Shown here: one piece after another, positions 8,317 to 16,877 of the stretch
How the letters are laid out: the number at the start of each line of letters is the position of its first letter
How positions within the stretch are numbered: the stretch's first letter is position 1
Assembly (NCBI RefSeq): GCF_900156285.1
Contig: NZ_FTNC01000023.1
Location: 1-42,376 of the forward strand
Source of the DNA: Halanaerobium kushneri
Lineage (GTDB): Bacteria; Bacillota; Halanaerobiia; Halanaerobiales; Halanaerobiaceae
DNA: 42,376 nt
Reading direction: 5' to 3'
Notes under the pieces: model-generated
What the model saw: the letters and a program-made list of their open reading frames with translations, nothing else
Told to the model about the DNA's origin: nothing
Database searches by the model: none
Position numbers and translations under genes: made by a program

Positions 8317-9276
8317 ATGAGTGAAATGATAGTGATTGCTAGAAAGGAGATTAAAGATTCTTTAAATAATAAATTTTTTCTTTCCATACTTATTTTGCTG
8401 CTTATTTTAACTATAGTATCAATAGTTTTGGGGACCTTACAGGTCCACTCCCAGATAGCACAGTACAATAGGTCTATTGAGTTTTTAAAGTCAATGGGTA
8501 AAACTAATTTACCACCAATGCCCAGCCTTAATCCTCTCTCAGTATCAAAGAGCTTTGTAAATTATGTTGCTATGATTGGTGCTTTATTAGCAATAGTCCT
8601 CGGTAATTATGCAGTAAGCAAAGAGAGGAAAAATGGTACATTTAAACTGATACTATCCAGATCAATTTATAGGGACCAGCTTATTAATGGAAAGTTGGGT
8701 GGGAATCTGCTGCTCTTAGCTTTAATTAACTTTGCTATTGCAGCTGTAACAATTATTTTTCTTACTGCTTTGGGGGGAGTTAGTCTTAGTCAGGCGGATT
8801 TAATAAGATTAATCTTTTTCTTTGCCGCTTCATTTTTATATATGGCCTTGTTTTTTATAATTTCTTTGTTTGTAACTCTGCTTCTACCATATAAAAACTA
8901 TGCCCTGCTTACAGTAATAATTATCTGGCTTGTATTTGCTTTTATATTCCCTCAAATTGGCGATACCATGGATATGGATAACCAACTTCCTGGTGGATTT
9001 TTCGCAAGTATGGGACTCAACAGAGCTCAGGAGAAACAGATAGTCAATAAATTTAAATTCTATGAAACACTTAGAAATGGAATAGAAGAACTTTCTCCAA
9101 CCAAACATTTTGAAAGAATTAGTTTTGCTCTCTTAGGAGTTAAACCTGGTTTTAAAAATAATACTGCCTGGGAAATAGCTAATCTAAAGTGGCTAAATCT
9201 GGCAGGTTTATTAGTGCCTAATATAATTTTAAGTATGCTGTCTTATCTGGTTTTTTTGCGCAGAGAAAATCTTTAA
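8317..9276 (+). CDS. ABC-2 type transporter permease (copy 2)
   Basis: 319-residue integral membrane protein with about six helices, homologous to the permease at 6556-7479 across its length (first helix, NYVAMIGALLAIVLG helix, ILSRSIYRDQLINGKLGG coupling region, terminal helix). The start is the ATG at 8317 because GGAGGTGA (8304-8311) is ideally placed; the upstream ATG at 8302 lies within that ribosome site. Its coupling segment has KERKNG where copy 1 has EEREEG, a charge swap consistent with a heterodimer. Last gene of the exporter unit. Confidence 0.9.
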   Translation: MSEMIVIARKEIKDSLNNKFFLSILILLLILTIVSIVLGTLQVHSQIAQYNRSIEFLKSMGKTNLPPMPSLNPLSVSKSFVNYVAMIGALLAIVLGNYAVSKERKNGTFKLILSRSIYRDQLINGKLGGNLLLLALINFAIAAVTIIFLTALGGVSLSQADLIRLIFFFAASFLYMALFFIISLFVTLLLPYKNYALLTVIIIWLVFAFIFPQIGDTMDMDNQLPGGFFASMGLNRAQEKQIVNKFKFYETLRNGIEELSPTKHFERISFALLGVKPGFKNNTAWEIANLKWLNLAGLLVPNIILSMLSYLVFLRRENL

Positions 9277-9327
9277 ATAGATAATATATTAAAAAGTTAA
9301 AAATAATAACTATGGAGGTAAAAGATT

Positions 9328-9978
9328 ATGATGAAAGTAAAAAAGAGTAATTGGCTCACATTGACTTTGCTATTATTAGCAGCATTAATAGTTTTTTTTG
9401 GAGGTGCTAGTAAAATATATGCGGCTGGAAATAATTTGGACAGTGATAAAGATGGAATTCCCAATGATGTAGAAAAAGTATATGGAACTAATCCTTATGC
9501 TGCTGATAGTGATGGTGATGGAATGAATGATAAAGATGATAATAATCCTGTTCAATTGAGTAATCCTATTAAAGAAAGCGGCAGCCGAGATTTACAAATA
9601 AGGGTAAAGGATGCAAGGGTAGAAGATAATTTTGATACTAATCATTCGGATCTTCCTGACCATCTGCAAATAACATTATTAAATAAAGGGAAAAAATCTT
9701 TGAGCAATATAGAACTCTATTATACAATAACTGATAAAAAAACAGGTGCCGAAGAATCGTATTATCAGAAACTTAATTCAGAAATTGCTGCAGAAAGTGA
9801 ATTAACTCTTCATTTTGACAATAAAATTGCTAAAGATCATTATTCTGCAAATATGAATGGATTATATGGAAGTTCAACTAATGGTTTGATTTTTGATGTT
9901 TATCTGCATGTGAAAGGCTATAAAACTCTTAATTTTAAGATAGAAAAGGATGCAGGTGCTGCAGAAGTCGCTGACTAA
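9328..9978 (+). CDS. Secreted protein with thrombospondin-type-3-like Ca2+ repeats
   Basis: 216 residues with a signal peptide or N-terminal anchor (basic MMKVKK, hydrophobic 9-26, cleavage plausible near residue 33). Two Asp-rich loops follow: DSDKDGIPNDVE and DSDGDGMNDKDD, the calcium-binding DxDxDG pattern of thrombospondin type-3 repeats. The rest (about 85-210) is a beta-rich domain of unknown type with ITLLNKGKKSLSNIELYY. GGAGGT precedes the ATG. It lies 51 bp after the exporter and could be a surface partner of the NEW3 protein. Function unknown. Confidence 0.75.
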   Translation: MMKVKKSNWLTLTLLLLAALIVFFGGASKIYAAGNNLDSDKDGIPNDVEKVYGTNPYAADSDGDGMNDKDDNNPVQLSNPIKESGSRDLQIRVKDARVEDNFDTNHSDLPDHLQITLLNKGKKSLSNIELYYTITDKKTGAEESYYQKLNSEIAAESELTLHFDNKIAKDHYSANMNGLYGSSTNGLIFDVYLHVKGYKTLNFKIEKDAGAAEVAD

Positions 9979-10092
9979 AAATCAATATGAATATTAAAAT
10001 ACTTTAATCTATAATTAACATTTGTTTAATTTTTAAAGTATAAAATGAAATTGTAGTAAAAAAGAAATTAAAAAAAGGAAAGGATGAAAAAT

Positions 10093-10542
10093 ATGTTGAA
10101 GAAAATAATAGCAACATCAATGTTAGCTGTATTTGTTTTTGGTTTTGTGGGAGGTATATTTACTTTATCCGAAAATAGGGTTCAGGCAGCTGATCAGAAA
10201 TCTAATATTTTTAATATGGAAAAGGCTATTAAGGTTGTAAAAGAGAAATATACTAATGCCCAGGTTAAATCAGTTGACAAAGAATTGGAAAATGGTAAAA
10301 CATTTTTTGAAGTAGAATTTACTGATTCAAATGGAAATCATGAGGTAAGTATTGATGCAGATACTGGTAAAATATTAAAATCTTTTGAAGATGAGAAAAA
10401 TAATTATCAGAATGAAAGTGGAGAACATCATAATGAAGGTAATGAGACAGAAGACTATGATAATCAGGATAATGAATCAGAAGAACATGGAGAAGATGAT
10501 GACAGCGGCAGTAATCAGGATGACGACTATGAAAGCGAATAA
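10093..10542 (+). CDS. Secreted PepSY-domain protein with acidic tail
   Basis: 149 residues. Signal peptide MLKKIIATSMLAVFVFGFVG with likely cleavage near QAA. A single PepSY domain (about 40-100; AIKVVKEKYTNAQVKSV, FEVEFTDSNGNHEVSIDADTGKIL) is followed by about 45 residues made almost only of Asp, Glu, Asn, Gln, Ser and His. PepSY domains are thought to inhibit or modulate secreted proteases or to bind metals. The ATG at 10093 is preferred since AAAGGAAAGG ends just before the in-frame ATG at 10084. The acidic tail could chelate cations; this is inference. Confidence 0.8.
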   Translation: MLKKIIATSMLAVFVFGFVGGIFTLSENRVQAADQKSNIFNMEKAIKVVKEKYTNAQVKSVDKELENGKTFFEVEFTDSNGNHEVSIDADTGKILKSFEDEKNNYQNESGEHHNEGNETEDYDNQDNESEEHGEDDDSGSNQDDDYESE

Positions 10543-10586
10543 TGTAGAAAAAAGTTATTTTTGAAAATAGCTAATATATAACTTAT

Positions 10587-10614
10587 AAGCTGTCAGTCTT
10601 GATGCTGACAGCTT
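10587..10614. terminator. Bidirectional terminator between convergent genes
   Basis: AAGCTGTCAG (10587-10596) and CTGACAGCTT (10605-10614) form a perfect 10-bp stem with an 8-nt loop, with T runs on the plus side. It serves the PepSY gene (plus) and the Kdo transferase gene (minus), whose stop codon lies inside the stem at 10593-10595. Confidence 0.85.
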
Positions 10615-11900
10615 TTCTGTTTGATTATTTTTAAAGTATGGTTAAGAATTCTTTTAGAAGCACCTCTATTATTTAGAATTACTTTTCTGGCTTTTTCTCC
10701 CCTGTTCTTTAAATTGTTTTTATTATTTAAATAATAATTAAGTTCTTTTTTTAAACTCTGCCAGGTATTTACCTGTATTCCGGCATCATTTTTAATTAAA
10801 AGATCCCTGCTGTCTTTAAAATTAGACATATCCGGACCGAAAAACACCAGTTTTCCCTGGGCGGCAGGCTCCAGTACATTATGCCCCCCTTTTCCCATCA
10901 TACTGCCTCCTACAAAAACTAGATCAGCAATACTGTATATTTGTGCCAGTTCCCCGATAGTATTTAAAATAAGAGCTTCAATTTTTTTAGAATTGTTATT
11001 CTTAAGCTCTGTTTTTTTTACAGCATCAATATTATTTGTTTTAAAAATTTCATTGATTTCAGCTGCTCTTTCAATATCACGGGGAGCAACAATAAAATAT
11101 AAATTAGGAAATTCCTTTTTTAGCTCTTGATAAATCTGGATTAAATGTTTTTCTTCATCAGGATGAGTACTACCAGCAACAAAAACTAAATTATCTTTAT
11201 TTATTTTAAACAATTTTCGATATTTTTCTTTTTTGTTTTCAGAAATTAGAGAATAATTCTGATCAAATTTTGTATTTCCCAGGTTAAATACTTTTTTTTC
11301 ATTAGCTCCAAGTTCTATAACTCTATTTTTATCCTGTTCAGACTGCATGGCCAGACAGTCAATATTATTAAGCATATCCGGCATAATTGAGCCTAAATAA
11401 TTATATTTTTTGTAACTACTATCACTTATTCTACCATTGGCATAGATTATTTTATGCCCTCGCTTGTTTGCAATCTTGATAAAGTTTGGCCAGAGTTCAG
11501 TTTCAATAATCATAATCAGATCAGGATTAATTATATTTAAAGCCTTATTAACAGCAAACGGTAGATCAAAGGGAAAATAGACTATAGCATCAGCATCCTC
11601 AATGATTTTGTGGGCCATATTCTGGCCGGTATAAGTGGTAGTAGAAAAAATTAATTTGTATTCGGGTAGTTCTTTTTTTAGTTCTTTTACAACAGGACTG
11701 GCGGCCACAGTTTCCCCGACAGAAACTGCGTGAATCCAGATGACTTTATTATTGGTGGCTAGACTTTTTATTTTATTTGCATAAAAGCCAAAAAGTTCTT
11801 TGGTATTTTTTTTGTTTGTATTAGTAAGCTCTTTATAGATTAAGATAGGAGAATAGATTATGAAAATTAAAACAAGTAATAAATTATAGATTATGTACAT
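10593..11900 (-). CDS. waaA: 3-deoxy-D-manno-octulosonic acid (Kdo) transferase
   Basis: 435-residue GT30 glycosyltransferase that adds Kdo from CMP-Kdo to lipid A precursor at the inner membrane. An N-terminal membrane anchor (about 3-20) precedes WIHAVSVGET, containing the catalytic Glu63. The second Rossmann domain contains FVAGSTHPDEE, FIVAPRD and GGHNVLEPAAQGK. Length and order match WaaA/KdtA. The start ATG (11898-11900) has a strong AAGGGG site. It is monocistronic, facing the PepSY gene across a shared terminator. Its presence argues for an outer membrane with LPS. Confidence 0.93.
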   Translation of the reverse strand: MYIIYNLLLVLIFIIYSPILIYKELTNTNKKNTKELFGFYANKIKSLATNNKVIWIHAVSVGETVAASPVVKELKKELPEYKLIFSTTTYTGQNMAHKIIEDADAIVYFPFDLPFAVNKALNIINPDLIMIIETELWPNFIKIANKRGHKIIYANGRISDSSYKKYNYLGSIMPDMLNNIDCLAMQSEQDKNRVIELGANEKKVFNLGNTKFDQNYSLISENKKEKYRKLFKINKDNLVFVAGSTHPDEEKHLIQIYQELKKEFPNLYFIVAPRDIERAAEINEIFKTNNIDAVKKTELKNNNSKKIEALILNTIGELAQIYSIADLVFVGGSMMGKGGHNVLEPAAQGKLVFFGPDMSNFKDSRDLLIKNDAGIQVNTWQSLKKELNYYLNNKNNLKNRGEKARKVILNNRGASKRILNHTLKIIKQKSCQHQD

Positions 11901-11996
11901 GATTAAAACCCCTTAAAATTAAATGCTATCTGAATTATATCAGAACTAAAAAATAATGACAAATAGCTGAAATTTGAGCTTGCTAGCTTTTCGGCA

Positions 11997-12026
11997 ATAA
12001 TAAAGGCTGACCTAAAAAAGCCAGCC
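11997..12026 (-). terminator. Likely terminator of the acetamidase gene
   Basis: Read on the minus strand, GGCTGGC pairs with GTCAGCC (one G-U pair) around a T-rich 8-nt loop, followed by TTTATTATT. The T run is interrupted, so strength is uncertain. Confidence 0.5.
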
Positions 12027-12051
12027 ATTGTTTAAATTATAAAAATTGTAA

Positions 12052-12951
12052 TTAATACTTTAAACCATATTTTTCTAACACCCTTTTTTCTACTCTCATG
12101 CGGGCAGTTTTTTGAGGATCAACAACCTGACTAATCTGGAGATCACAAATAATACTCATCAGCATTGCAAGCTCATTATTACTCAGTGGAAGTCTTTCGT
12201 TCAAAAATTGAAACATATTGTTGCTCGCTTTTTTGGCAGCGGCATCCAGATCTGTACCCGAAGCAATAGTATAAAAAGCTGGTTCAGTTTCAACTATTGG
12301 ATCACTTAATTCCTTATTTTTTATTAGATCAACTTTGACAGTAACTTCACCAGCAATTTCAATACCTGTTACAACAACTTCGCCATCACCCATGGCTGCA
12401 TGCAGATCTCCTATTGCCAGCATTGCTCCAGGAACTCTAACCGGAAGATAAAGAATTGCATTTTCCTTAATTACTTTGGTGTCCATATTTCCTCCATGGG
12501 AGGCTGGTGTACCACAGGGAACAGCTTTCTCGTCTTTGCCAGGTGAAGTACCAATTACTCCAATCATTGGATCGAGATCAATATTAATTTTTTCGTTAAA
12601 AATAGCCTTATTATTTTCGATAGGAATAATTTTAGTCTCCGAATCAGTAATAAATTCTTCCAGAAATCCCATTTCCGGAGAGGTAATCATAACTCCCTGA
12701 TCCTTTACTTTGATTTTTTTGATTTCTATTTTCAGTGTGTCTCCAGGTTCAGCACCTTCAATTTTTAGAGGTCCAGTTGCTGGATTAATTGTCTCCCAGT
12801 CTGTCGACTCAAAAAGTACTTCCTCACTTTGAATCTGATTACTAAAACAGTCCTGTGTCTCAAAAATTACTGTTTCACCTGGCTGACAGCTGGCAGCCTC
12901 CTTATTGTGGGCAGACATTGAATAGATATGCTTGTCGGCTGATATTTTCAT
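12052..12951 (-). CDS. Acetamidase/formamidase family amidohydrolase
   Basis: 299-residue soluble enzyme of the FmdA_AmdA family, which hydrolyses short amides (formamide, acetamide) to the acid and ammonia. Typical blocks are visible: the N-terminal PGETVIFETQDCF, a central PASHGGNMDTK and GDLHAAMGDGEVVVTGIE. Start ATG at 12949-12951 with a GGAGGG site. A consensus promoter lies about 55-85 bp upstream. In this locus it may release ammonia from formamide-type products, fitting the nitrogen theme of the purine island, but there is no direct link. True substrate unknown. Confidence 0.88.
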   Translation of the reverse strand: MKISADKHIYSMSAHNKEAASCQPGETVIFETQDCFSNQIQSEEVLFESTDWETINPATGPLKIEGAEPGDTLKIEIKKIKVKDQGVMITSPEMGFLEEFITDSETKIIPIENNKAIFNEKINIDLDPMIGVIGTSPGKDEKAVPCGTPASHGGNMDTKVIKENAILYLPVRVPGAMLAIGDLHAAMGDGEVVVTGIEIAGEVTVKVDLIKNKELSDPIVETEPAFYTIASGTDLDAAAKKASNNMFQFLNERLPLSNNELAMLMSIICDLQISQVVDPQKTARMRVEKRVLEKYGLKY

Positions 12952-13006
12952 TCTATCCCTCCAGATTTTAATTAAATATATTTAAAATTGAGAATATTTA
13001 TTATAA

Positions 13007-13035
13007 ATTATAACATAGAATTTTTCTACTGTCAG
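13007..13035 (-). promoter_or_regulatory. SigA-type promoter of the acetamidase gene
   Basis: On the minus strand: CTGACA (13035-13030), 17-bp spacer, TATAAT (13012-13007). This gives a leader of about 50 nt before the ATG. The -35 box is one arm of an inverted repeat (13029-13056). Confidence 0.7.
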
Positions 13036-13056
13036 CTAATCGACAAAAACTGACAG
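13029..13056. repeat. Inverted repeat CTGTCAG-N14-CTGACAG over the -35 box
   Basis: Perfect 7-bp arms at 13029-13035 and 13050-13056. One arm coincides with the acetamidase -35 box, the position expected for a repressor operator. It would not be transcribed from that promoter, so a DNA-level role is more likely than an RNA hairpin. Confidence 0.45.
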
Positions 13057-13070
13057 GTTCACGGTGCGTG

Positions 13071-13100
13071 TACATAAACAAACATAAACGAGCATAAACA
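13071..13100. repeat. Three in-register 10-bp direct repeats (nnCATAAACr)
   Basis: Units TACATAAACA, AACATAAACG and AGCATAAACA follow one another exactly at 13071, 13081 and 13091. The 10-bp period is about one helical turn. They lie 36-65 bp upstream of the acetamidase -35 box, beyond the tRNA terminator. Confidence 0.6.
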
Positions 13101-13124
13101 AAAAAGACAGCCAATTGGCTGTCT
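13098..13124 (-). terminator. Rho-independent terminator of tRNA-Glu
   Basis: On the minus strand AGACAGCC-AATT-GGCTGTCT forms a perfect 8-bp stem (13105-13124) followed by a T run, 12 nt after the CCA end of the tRNA. Confidence 0.9.
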
Positions 13125-13135
13125 TAGATTCAAAA

Positions 13136-13211
13136 TGGTACCCTCAAGGGGATTCGAACCCCTGCCGCCAGGATGAAAACCTGGTGTCCTGGACCCCTAG
13201 ACGATGAGGGC
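13136..13211 (-). tRNA. tRNA-Glu (anticodon TTC)
   Basis: 76 nt with encoded CCA. The D arm CGTCTAGGGGTCCAGGAC and T arm GGGGTTCGAATCCCC are canonical and closely resemble bacterial tRNA-Glu. The anticodon stem CCAGG/CCTGG encloses TTTTCAT, giving anticodon TTC. The acceptor stem is GCCCTCA/TGAGGGT, so the first pair is G1-U72, a wobble rather than the usual Watson-Crick pair. It has its own promoter and terminator. Confidence 0.96.
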
Positions 13212-13245
13212 AAATTTTTATATAATTTTGTTGACTGCAATAAAT

Positions 13246-13274
13246 ATAATAGCATAAGAACTAACTGGCGTCAA
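13246..13274 (-). promoter_or_regulatory. Promoter of tRNA-Glu
   Basis: On the minus strand TTGACG (13274-13269), 17-bp spacer, TATTAT (13251-13246), about 35 bp before the tRNA 5' end. Confidence 0.75.
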
Positions 13275-13543
13275 GAATTTTGCTGAAGAAATATAATTTA
13301 AAATTTTCTCTCTATTCCTTACTGTTCTGTCAGTGTTTTGGGCCTGTTTTTCTTTGAAACAATTAATCTTTTTGACATTTGTTCATAATAATTAATTTTA
13401 TGACAAGGAAGTAGCAGTTAAATCTAGAATAGTATAGTTAAGAGTAGGAATTATTCTTTATAAAGGAAATGCTCTGTTTATAAATTTAAAGAGATTATTA
13501 TTACTGGTTAGTTTTAAAGAAAATATTAAGCTGAGGTGATCAA

Positions 13544-14818
13544 ATGTCAGAACTGCTGGACCTTTTTGCAGAAAAAGAGCTTGTTCTAGCTCAGGGATGT
13601 ACTGAACCGGGAGCGGTGGCTTTTGCAGTGGCTGCTGCAGCCGAACACAGTCGGGGTGAGCTAAAGAAAATCAAGATTAAGATTGATGGTTTTGTTTATA
13701 AAAATGGTATGTCAACCGGCCTGCCGGGGATTAATAAGTATTATGGAAATAAAACAGCAGCCGCTTTAGGTTATTTTGCCGATAAACCCTTAGCAAGAAA
13801 ACTGACAATATTAGCTGATCTAGAAGATAAACTGGATCAGGCCCTGGGGATTATTGAGCGAGTGGAATTTGAGGTTCTGGAAGAAAAGATGCCAGTTTAT
13901 GTGGAAGCAATTATTGAAGCTGATAATCAGGTTCGCTCTCTGATTAAAGGCAGTCATGATGATTTAAAAAAGATTACAGTTGATGGTAAAATAGTTTATC
14001 AAAATCAGAGTAAAATTTCTGCTGACCAGCAGTTAAAAAATCTTAATGCTCAATTAAAGACGATGAATATTTATCAGTTAATTGAGCTAGTAGAAAAAGA
14101 ATTTTCAGATAGGCAGCTTCAGTTATTAAAAGATGGCTTGAAACTAAACTCGGTAATCGCCCGAGCTGGCAGAGAGGGAGTTGGTTCGGAAGTTGGGGTT
14201 AAATATAGAAAACGAACTGATTTTAATGAGCTAAATGAAATTGCAGCTAAAGCTGCTGATGGTACAGGAGCCAGAATGGCCGGAGCAGCTTCTCCAGCCC
14301 TGGCATCTTCAGGTAGTGGTAACCAGGGCATTTTTATTTCGCTGGTTACCTATCACAGTGCCCGACATTATTTTAATATCTCAGATAAAGAAATTTTTAA
14401 GGCAACAATGATTGCTCATCTGGTTGGTCATTATGCCAAAATTTACCTGGGGCGTCTTTCTGCACTCTGTGGGCTTTTTTATGCTGCAGCACCGGGAGTG
14501 TTGGCAGCTTTACTTTATCTGGCCGGTAAAGAAGATAAAATAGAAGAGGCGATCAATAATTTAATCAGTGATACAAGTGGAGTTTACTGTGATGGAGCCA
14601 AGGGGAGCTGTGCTTTAAAGTCGCTTACAGCAGCTGAACTTGCATTGAGGCATTTTGATTTGATTATGCAGGATCTGAACTGTCATCTTCCTTCAGGATT
14701 TATTAACTGTTCTTTAAGTAAAACATTTGAAAACCTGGCTGCTATTTCAAGACCTTCAGAAAATACAGTTAATAATACACTATTTAAGGTTGTTGAGAAA
14801 AATGCCTGTGAAATTTGA
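13544..14818 (+). CDS. L-cysteine desulfidase (CdsB/UPF0597 family)
   Basis: 424-residue Fe-S enzyme related to the alpha subunit of anaerobic L-serine dehydratase; the family breaks L-cysteine into pyruvate, ammonia and sulfide. Four candidate cluster ligands are Cys19 (QGCTEPGA), Cys309 (ALCGLF), Cys349 and Cys356 (GVYCDGAKGSC). The 309-349-356 spacing (40 and 7) equals that reported for the archaeal desulfidase as I recall it. Start ATG with a GAGGTGA site. The 330 bp upstream hold the tRNA promoter and an AT-rich stretch with a TTGACA at about 13374 but no clear -10. Family members also include YhaM-type proteins of less certain substrate. Confidence 0.88.
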   Translation: MSELLDLFAEKELVLAQGCTEPGAVAFAVAAAAEHSRGELKKIKIKIDGFVYKNGMSTGLPGINKYYGNKTAAALGYFADKPLARKLTILADLEDKLDQALGIIERVEFEVLEEKMPVYVEAIIEADNQVRSLIKGSHDDLKKITVDGKIVYQNQSKISADQQLKNLNAQLKTMNIYQLIELVEKEFSDRQLQLLKDGLKLNSVIARAGREGVGSEVGVKYRKRTDFNELNEIAAKAADGTGARMAGAASPALASSGSGNQGIFISLVTYHSARHYFNISDKEIFKATMIAHLVGHYAKIYLGRLSALCGLFYAAAPGVLAALLYLAGKEDKIEEAINNLISDTSGVYCDGAKGSCALKSLTAAELALRHFDLIMQDLNCHLPSGFINCSLSKTFENLAAISRPSENTVNNTLFKVVEKNACEI

Positions 14819-14925
14819 AAAACATTTATTCCAGACAGTTAAGTATTTTTCTGGCTGAAGACATTGATTAAATTAAGTAAATGCTTTACTGAATTATAAT
14901 AAATTTTTAACAGGAGGAATTTAAG

Positions 14926-16272
14926 ATGAAAATAGCTGTTATTGGTGCTGTTGCAGCAGGTACAAGTGCTGCAGCTAAAGCAAGGAGAACAGATAAAGAA
15001 GCAGAAATTGTAGTTTTTGAAAAGGGAACGGATATTTCTTATGCTGGCTGTGGACTTCCCTATTATATCTCTGGCGTAACACCTTCCCGTTCTGAAATAG
15101 TAATGAATACAGCGGAAGATTTTAAGGAAAAATATAATGTCGAAGTTAGGCTCCAACACGAGGTTACTCAAATTGAAACAGATGGCAAAAAATTAAAATA
15201 TAAGAATTTAAACACAGGAGAAACGGGTGAGTATAAATATGATAAATTAATTATTGCTACCGGTGCTTCTCCAATTAAACCCCCATTTGAAGGTCTGGAT
15301 CTGGAAAATATTTTTACTCTTCGCTCTGTTGAGAGTGCCGACCAGATAAAAGTGGCTTTAAGTCGAAAAGAAACTCAAAAGGTTGTAATTATTGGTGCCG
15401 GCCTGATTGGTCTTGAGATGGCAGAATCTTTTAGGGAGCTGGGGATGGATGTTACAATTGTTGAACTGGAAGATCAGGTGCTGCCTCCTTATAGTAAAGA
15501 AATGGCCGAGATTGTAGCAGAACATTTAAGAGAAAAGGAAGTTGAACTGATTTTAGATGATGGAGTGGATCATTTTGAGGGTGAAGACAGGGTAGAGAAA
15601 GTTGTAACTGCTTCTGGCAAAAAAATTGAAACTGATCTTGTCTTACTTTCGATTGGAGTTAAGGCCAATTCAGAGCTGGCAGAAAAAGCTGGAGTTGAAA
15701 TCGGTAAAACAGGAGCTATTAAAGTTAATGAGAGATTAGAAACAAATCTTAAAGATATTTATGCTGCAGGTGACTGTGCGGAATCAACTGATCTGCTGAC
15801 CAATAAAGATGTCTGGGTTCCTCTTGGTTCTACTGCAAATAAGCAGGGAAGAACAGCTGGCGAAAATGCAGCCGGTGGAGATTATAAACATTATGGTATT
15901 TTAAAAACAGGAATTACAAAAATATTCGACCTGACAGTGGCAAAAACTGGTTTGGATCTGGAGGAGGCAGAAAAAGAAGAAATCGATGCTGTGGCTGTCA
16001 AAATTAAAGCTCATAATCATGCAAGCTATTATCCGGGTACTGCTCCAATTCATCTGCGAGGAATTTTTGATAGAGAAAATGGAGTTATTGTTGGAGCAGA
16101 GGTAATCGGCGGTGAAGGTTCTGATAAAAGAATTGATGTGCTGGCTACAGCAATTTACAATAGAATGACTGCAGGAGAACTGTTTCAAGTTGATCTTGCC
16201 TATGCTCCTCCTTATTCCGGTCCTAAAGATGCAGTAGCAATACTGGGAATGGTTGCAGAAAAGAAGATATAA
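14926..16272 (+). CDS. CoA-disulfide reductase / NADH oxidase-type flavoprotein
   Basis: 448-residue FAD/NAD(P)H pyridine-nucleotide-disulfide oxidoreductase. N-terminal FAD motif VIGAVAAGTSAAAKARR, single redox Cys42 in SYAGCGLPYYISG (typical of CoA-disulfide reductases, NADH oxidases and persulfide reductases), second NAD motif VVIIGAGLIGLEMAESF, and IYAAGDCAE for FAD. The C-terminal dimerisation domain is present; there is no rhodanese domain. GGAGGAA precedes the ATG. Flanking cysteine desulfidase and OsmC genes favour a thiol/polysulfide role over simple oxygen reduction, but sequence alone does not decide. Confidence 0.88.
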   Translation: MKIAVIGAVAAGTSAAAKARRTDKEAEIVVFEKGTDISYAGCGLPYYISGVTPSRSEIVMNTAEDFKEKYNVEVRLQHEVTQIETDGKKLKYKNLNTGETGEYKYDKLIIATGASPIKPPFEGLDLENIFTLRSVESADQIKVALSRKETQKVVIIGAGLIGLEMAESFRELGMDVTIVELEDQVLPPYSKEMAEIVAEHLREKEVELILDDGVDHFEGEDRVEKVVTASGKKIETDLVLLSIGVKANSELAEKAGVEIGKTGAIKVNERLETNLKDIYAAGDCAESTDLLTNKDVWVPLGSTANKQGRTAGENAAGGDYKHYGILKTGITKIFDLTVAKTGLDLEEAEKEEIDAVAVKIKAHNHASYYPGTAPIHLRGIFDRENGVIVGAEVIGGEGSDKRIDVLATAIYNRMTAGELFQVDLAYAPPYSGPKDAVAILGMVAEKKI

Positions 16273-16360
16273 CTTTTGTTCTTTGTTCACCAATCTGTTA
16301 TAATAAATATAATAGAGTATTTTACTAAACTTTAAATAAATGTAACAGGAGTGAAAAAGT

Positions 16361-16768
16361 ATGGCCCGTCCAACCAAAGATCGGATAATTGAAAAATTAC
16401 CTGAAATAAAATTTTTTAAACCAGCAGGAGTCCCCGGACATCAGCTGGAAATAGTAGAGATGACTATGGAAGAAGTGGAAGCCCTGCGCCTAAAAGATGT
16501 TAAAGGTTTAACTCAGGCAGAAGCAGCAGAACTGATGAATGTTTCTCGCCCAACTTTTCAGCGGGTATTAACTTCAGCCAGAAAAAAGGCTGCTGAGGCT
16601 TTAACCTGTGGTAAGGCAATTAAATTTGCTGGGGGAGATTATCGTCTGGTGAGACCGGGCCACTGTCCGGAATGCGGCAAAAAAATGAGAAGAGGTAGAA
16701 CTCATCAGCACGGGAAAAATATGTCTAAAGAGAAGTGCCCGGAATGTGATGAGGATCAGGAGGCTTAA
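16361..16768 (+). CDS. DUF134 family DNA-binding protein
   Basis: 135 residues. It starts MARPTK, followed by a helix-turn-helix (about 38-75; LRLKDVKGLTQAEAAELMNVSRPTFQRVL) and a C-terminal zinc-ribbon-like CPECGKK...CPECD. This is the DUF134 family, small sigma-70-region-4-like regulators often near Fe-S or redox genes. Good AGGAG site before the ATG. Probably a local regulator of the thiol genes; target unknown. Confidence 0.88.
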   Translation: MARPTKDRIIEKLPEIKFFKPAGVPGHQLEIVEMTMEEVEALRLKDVKGLTQAEAAELMNVSRPTFQRVLTSARKKAAEALTCGKAIKFAGGDYRLVRPGHCPECGKKMRRGRTHQHGKNMSKEKCPECDEDQEA

Positions 16769-16877
16769 AATCCTGAATCTATTAGTGCTTGTTTTAATAA
16801 TCAAGAGATTATAAATTTAATTGAGTAAATTGCTCTAAGGAGAAGTTGAGTGCACAAAAAGGAGGATTAATTCGATT

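Noticed and set aside
13071-13100. CRISPR-like array
   Set aside because: Units are 10 bp and contiguous with no spacers; no cas genes are present.
14839-15171. Long open frames on the minus strand opposite cysteine desulfidase/flavoprotein and other genes
   Set aside because: They mirror strong plus-strand coding sequence, lack ribosome sites and have low-complexity composition, so they are antisense shadows.
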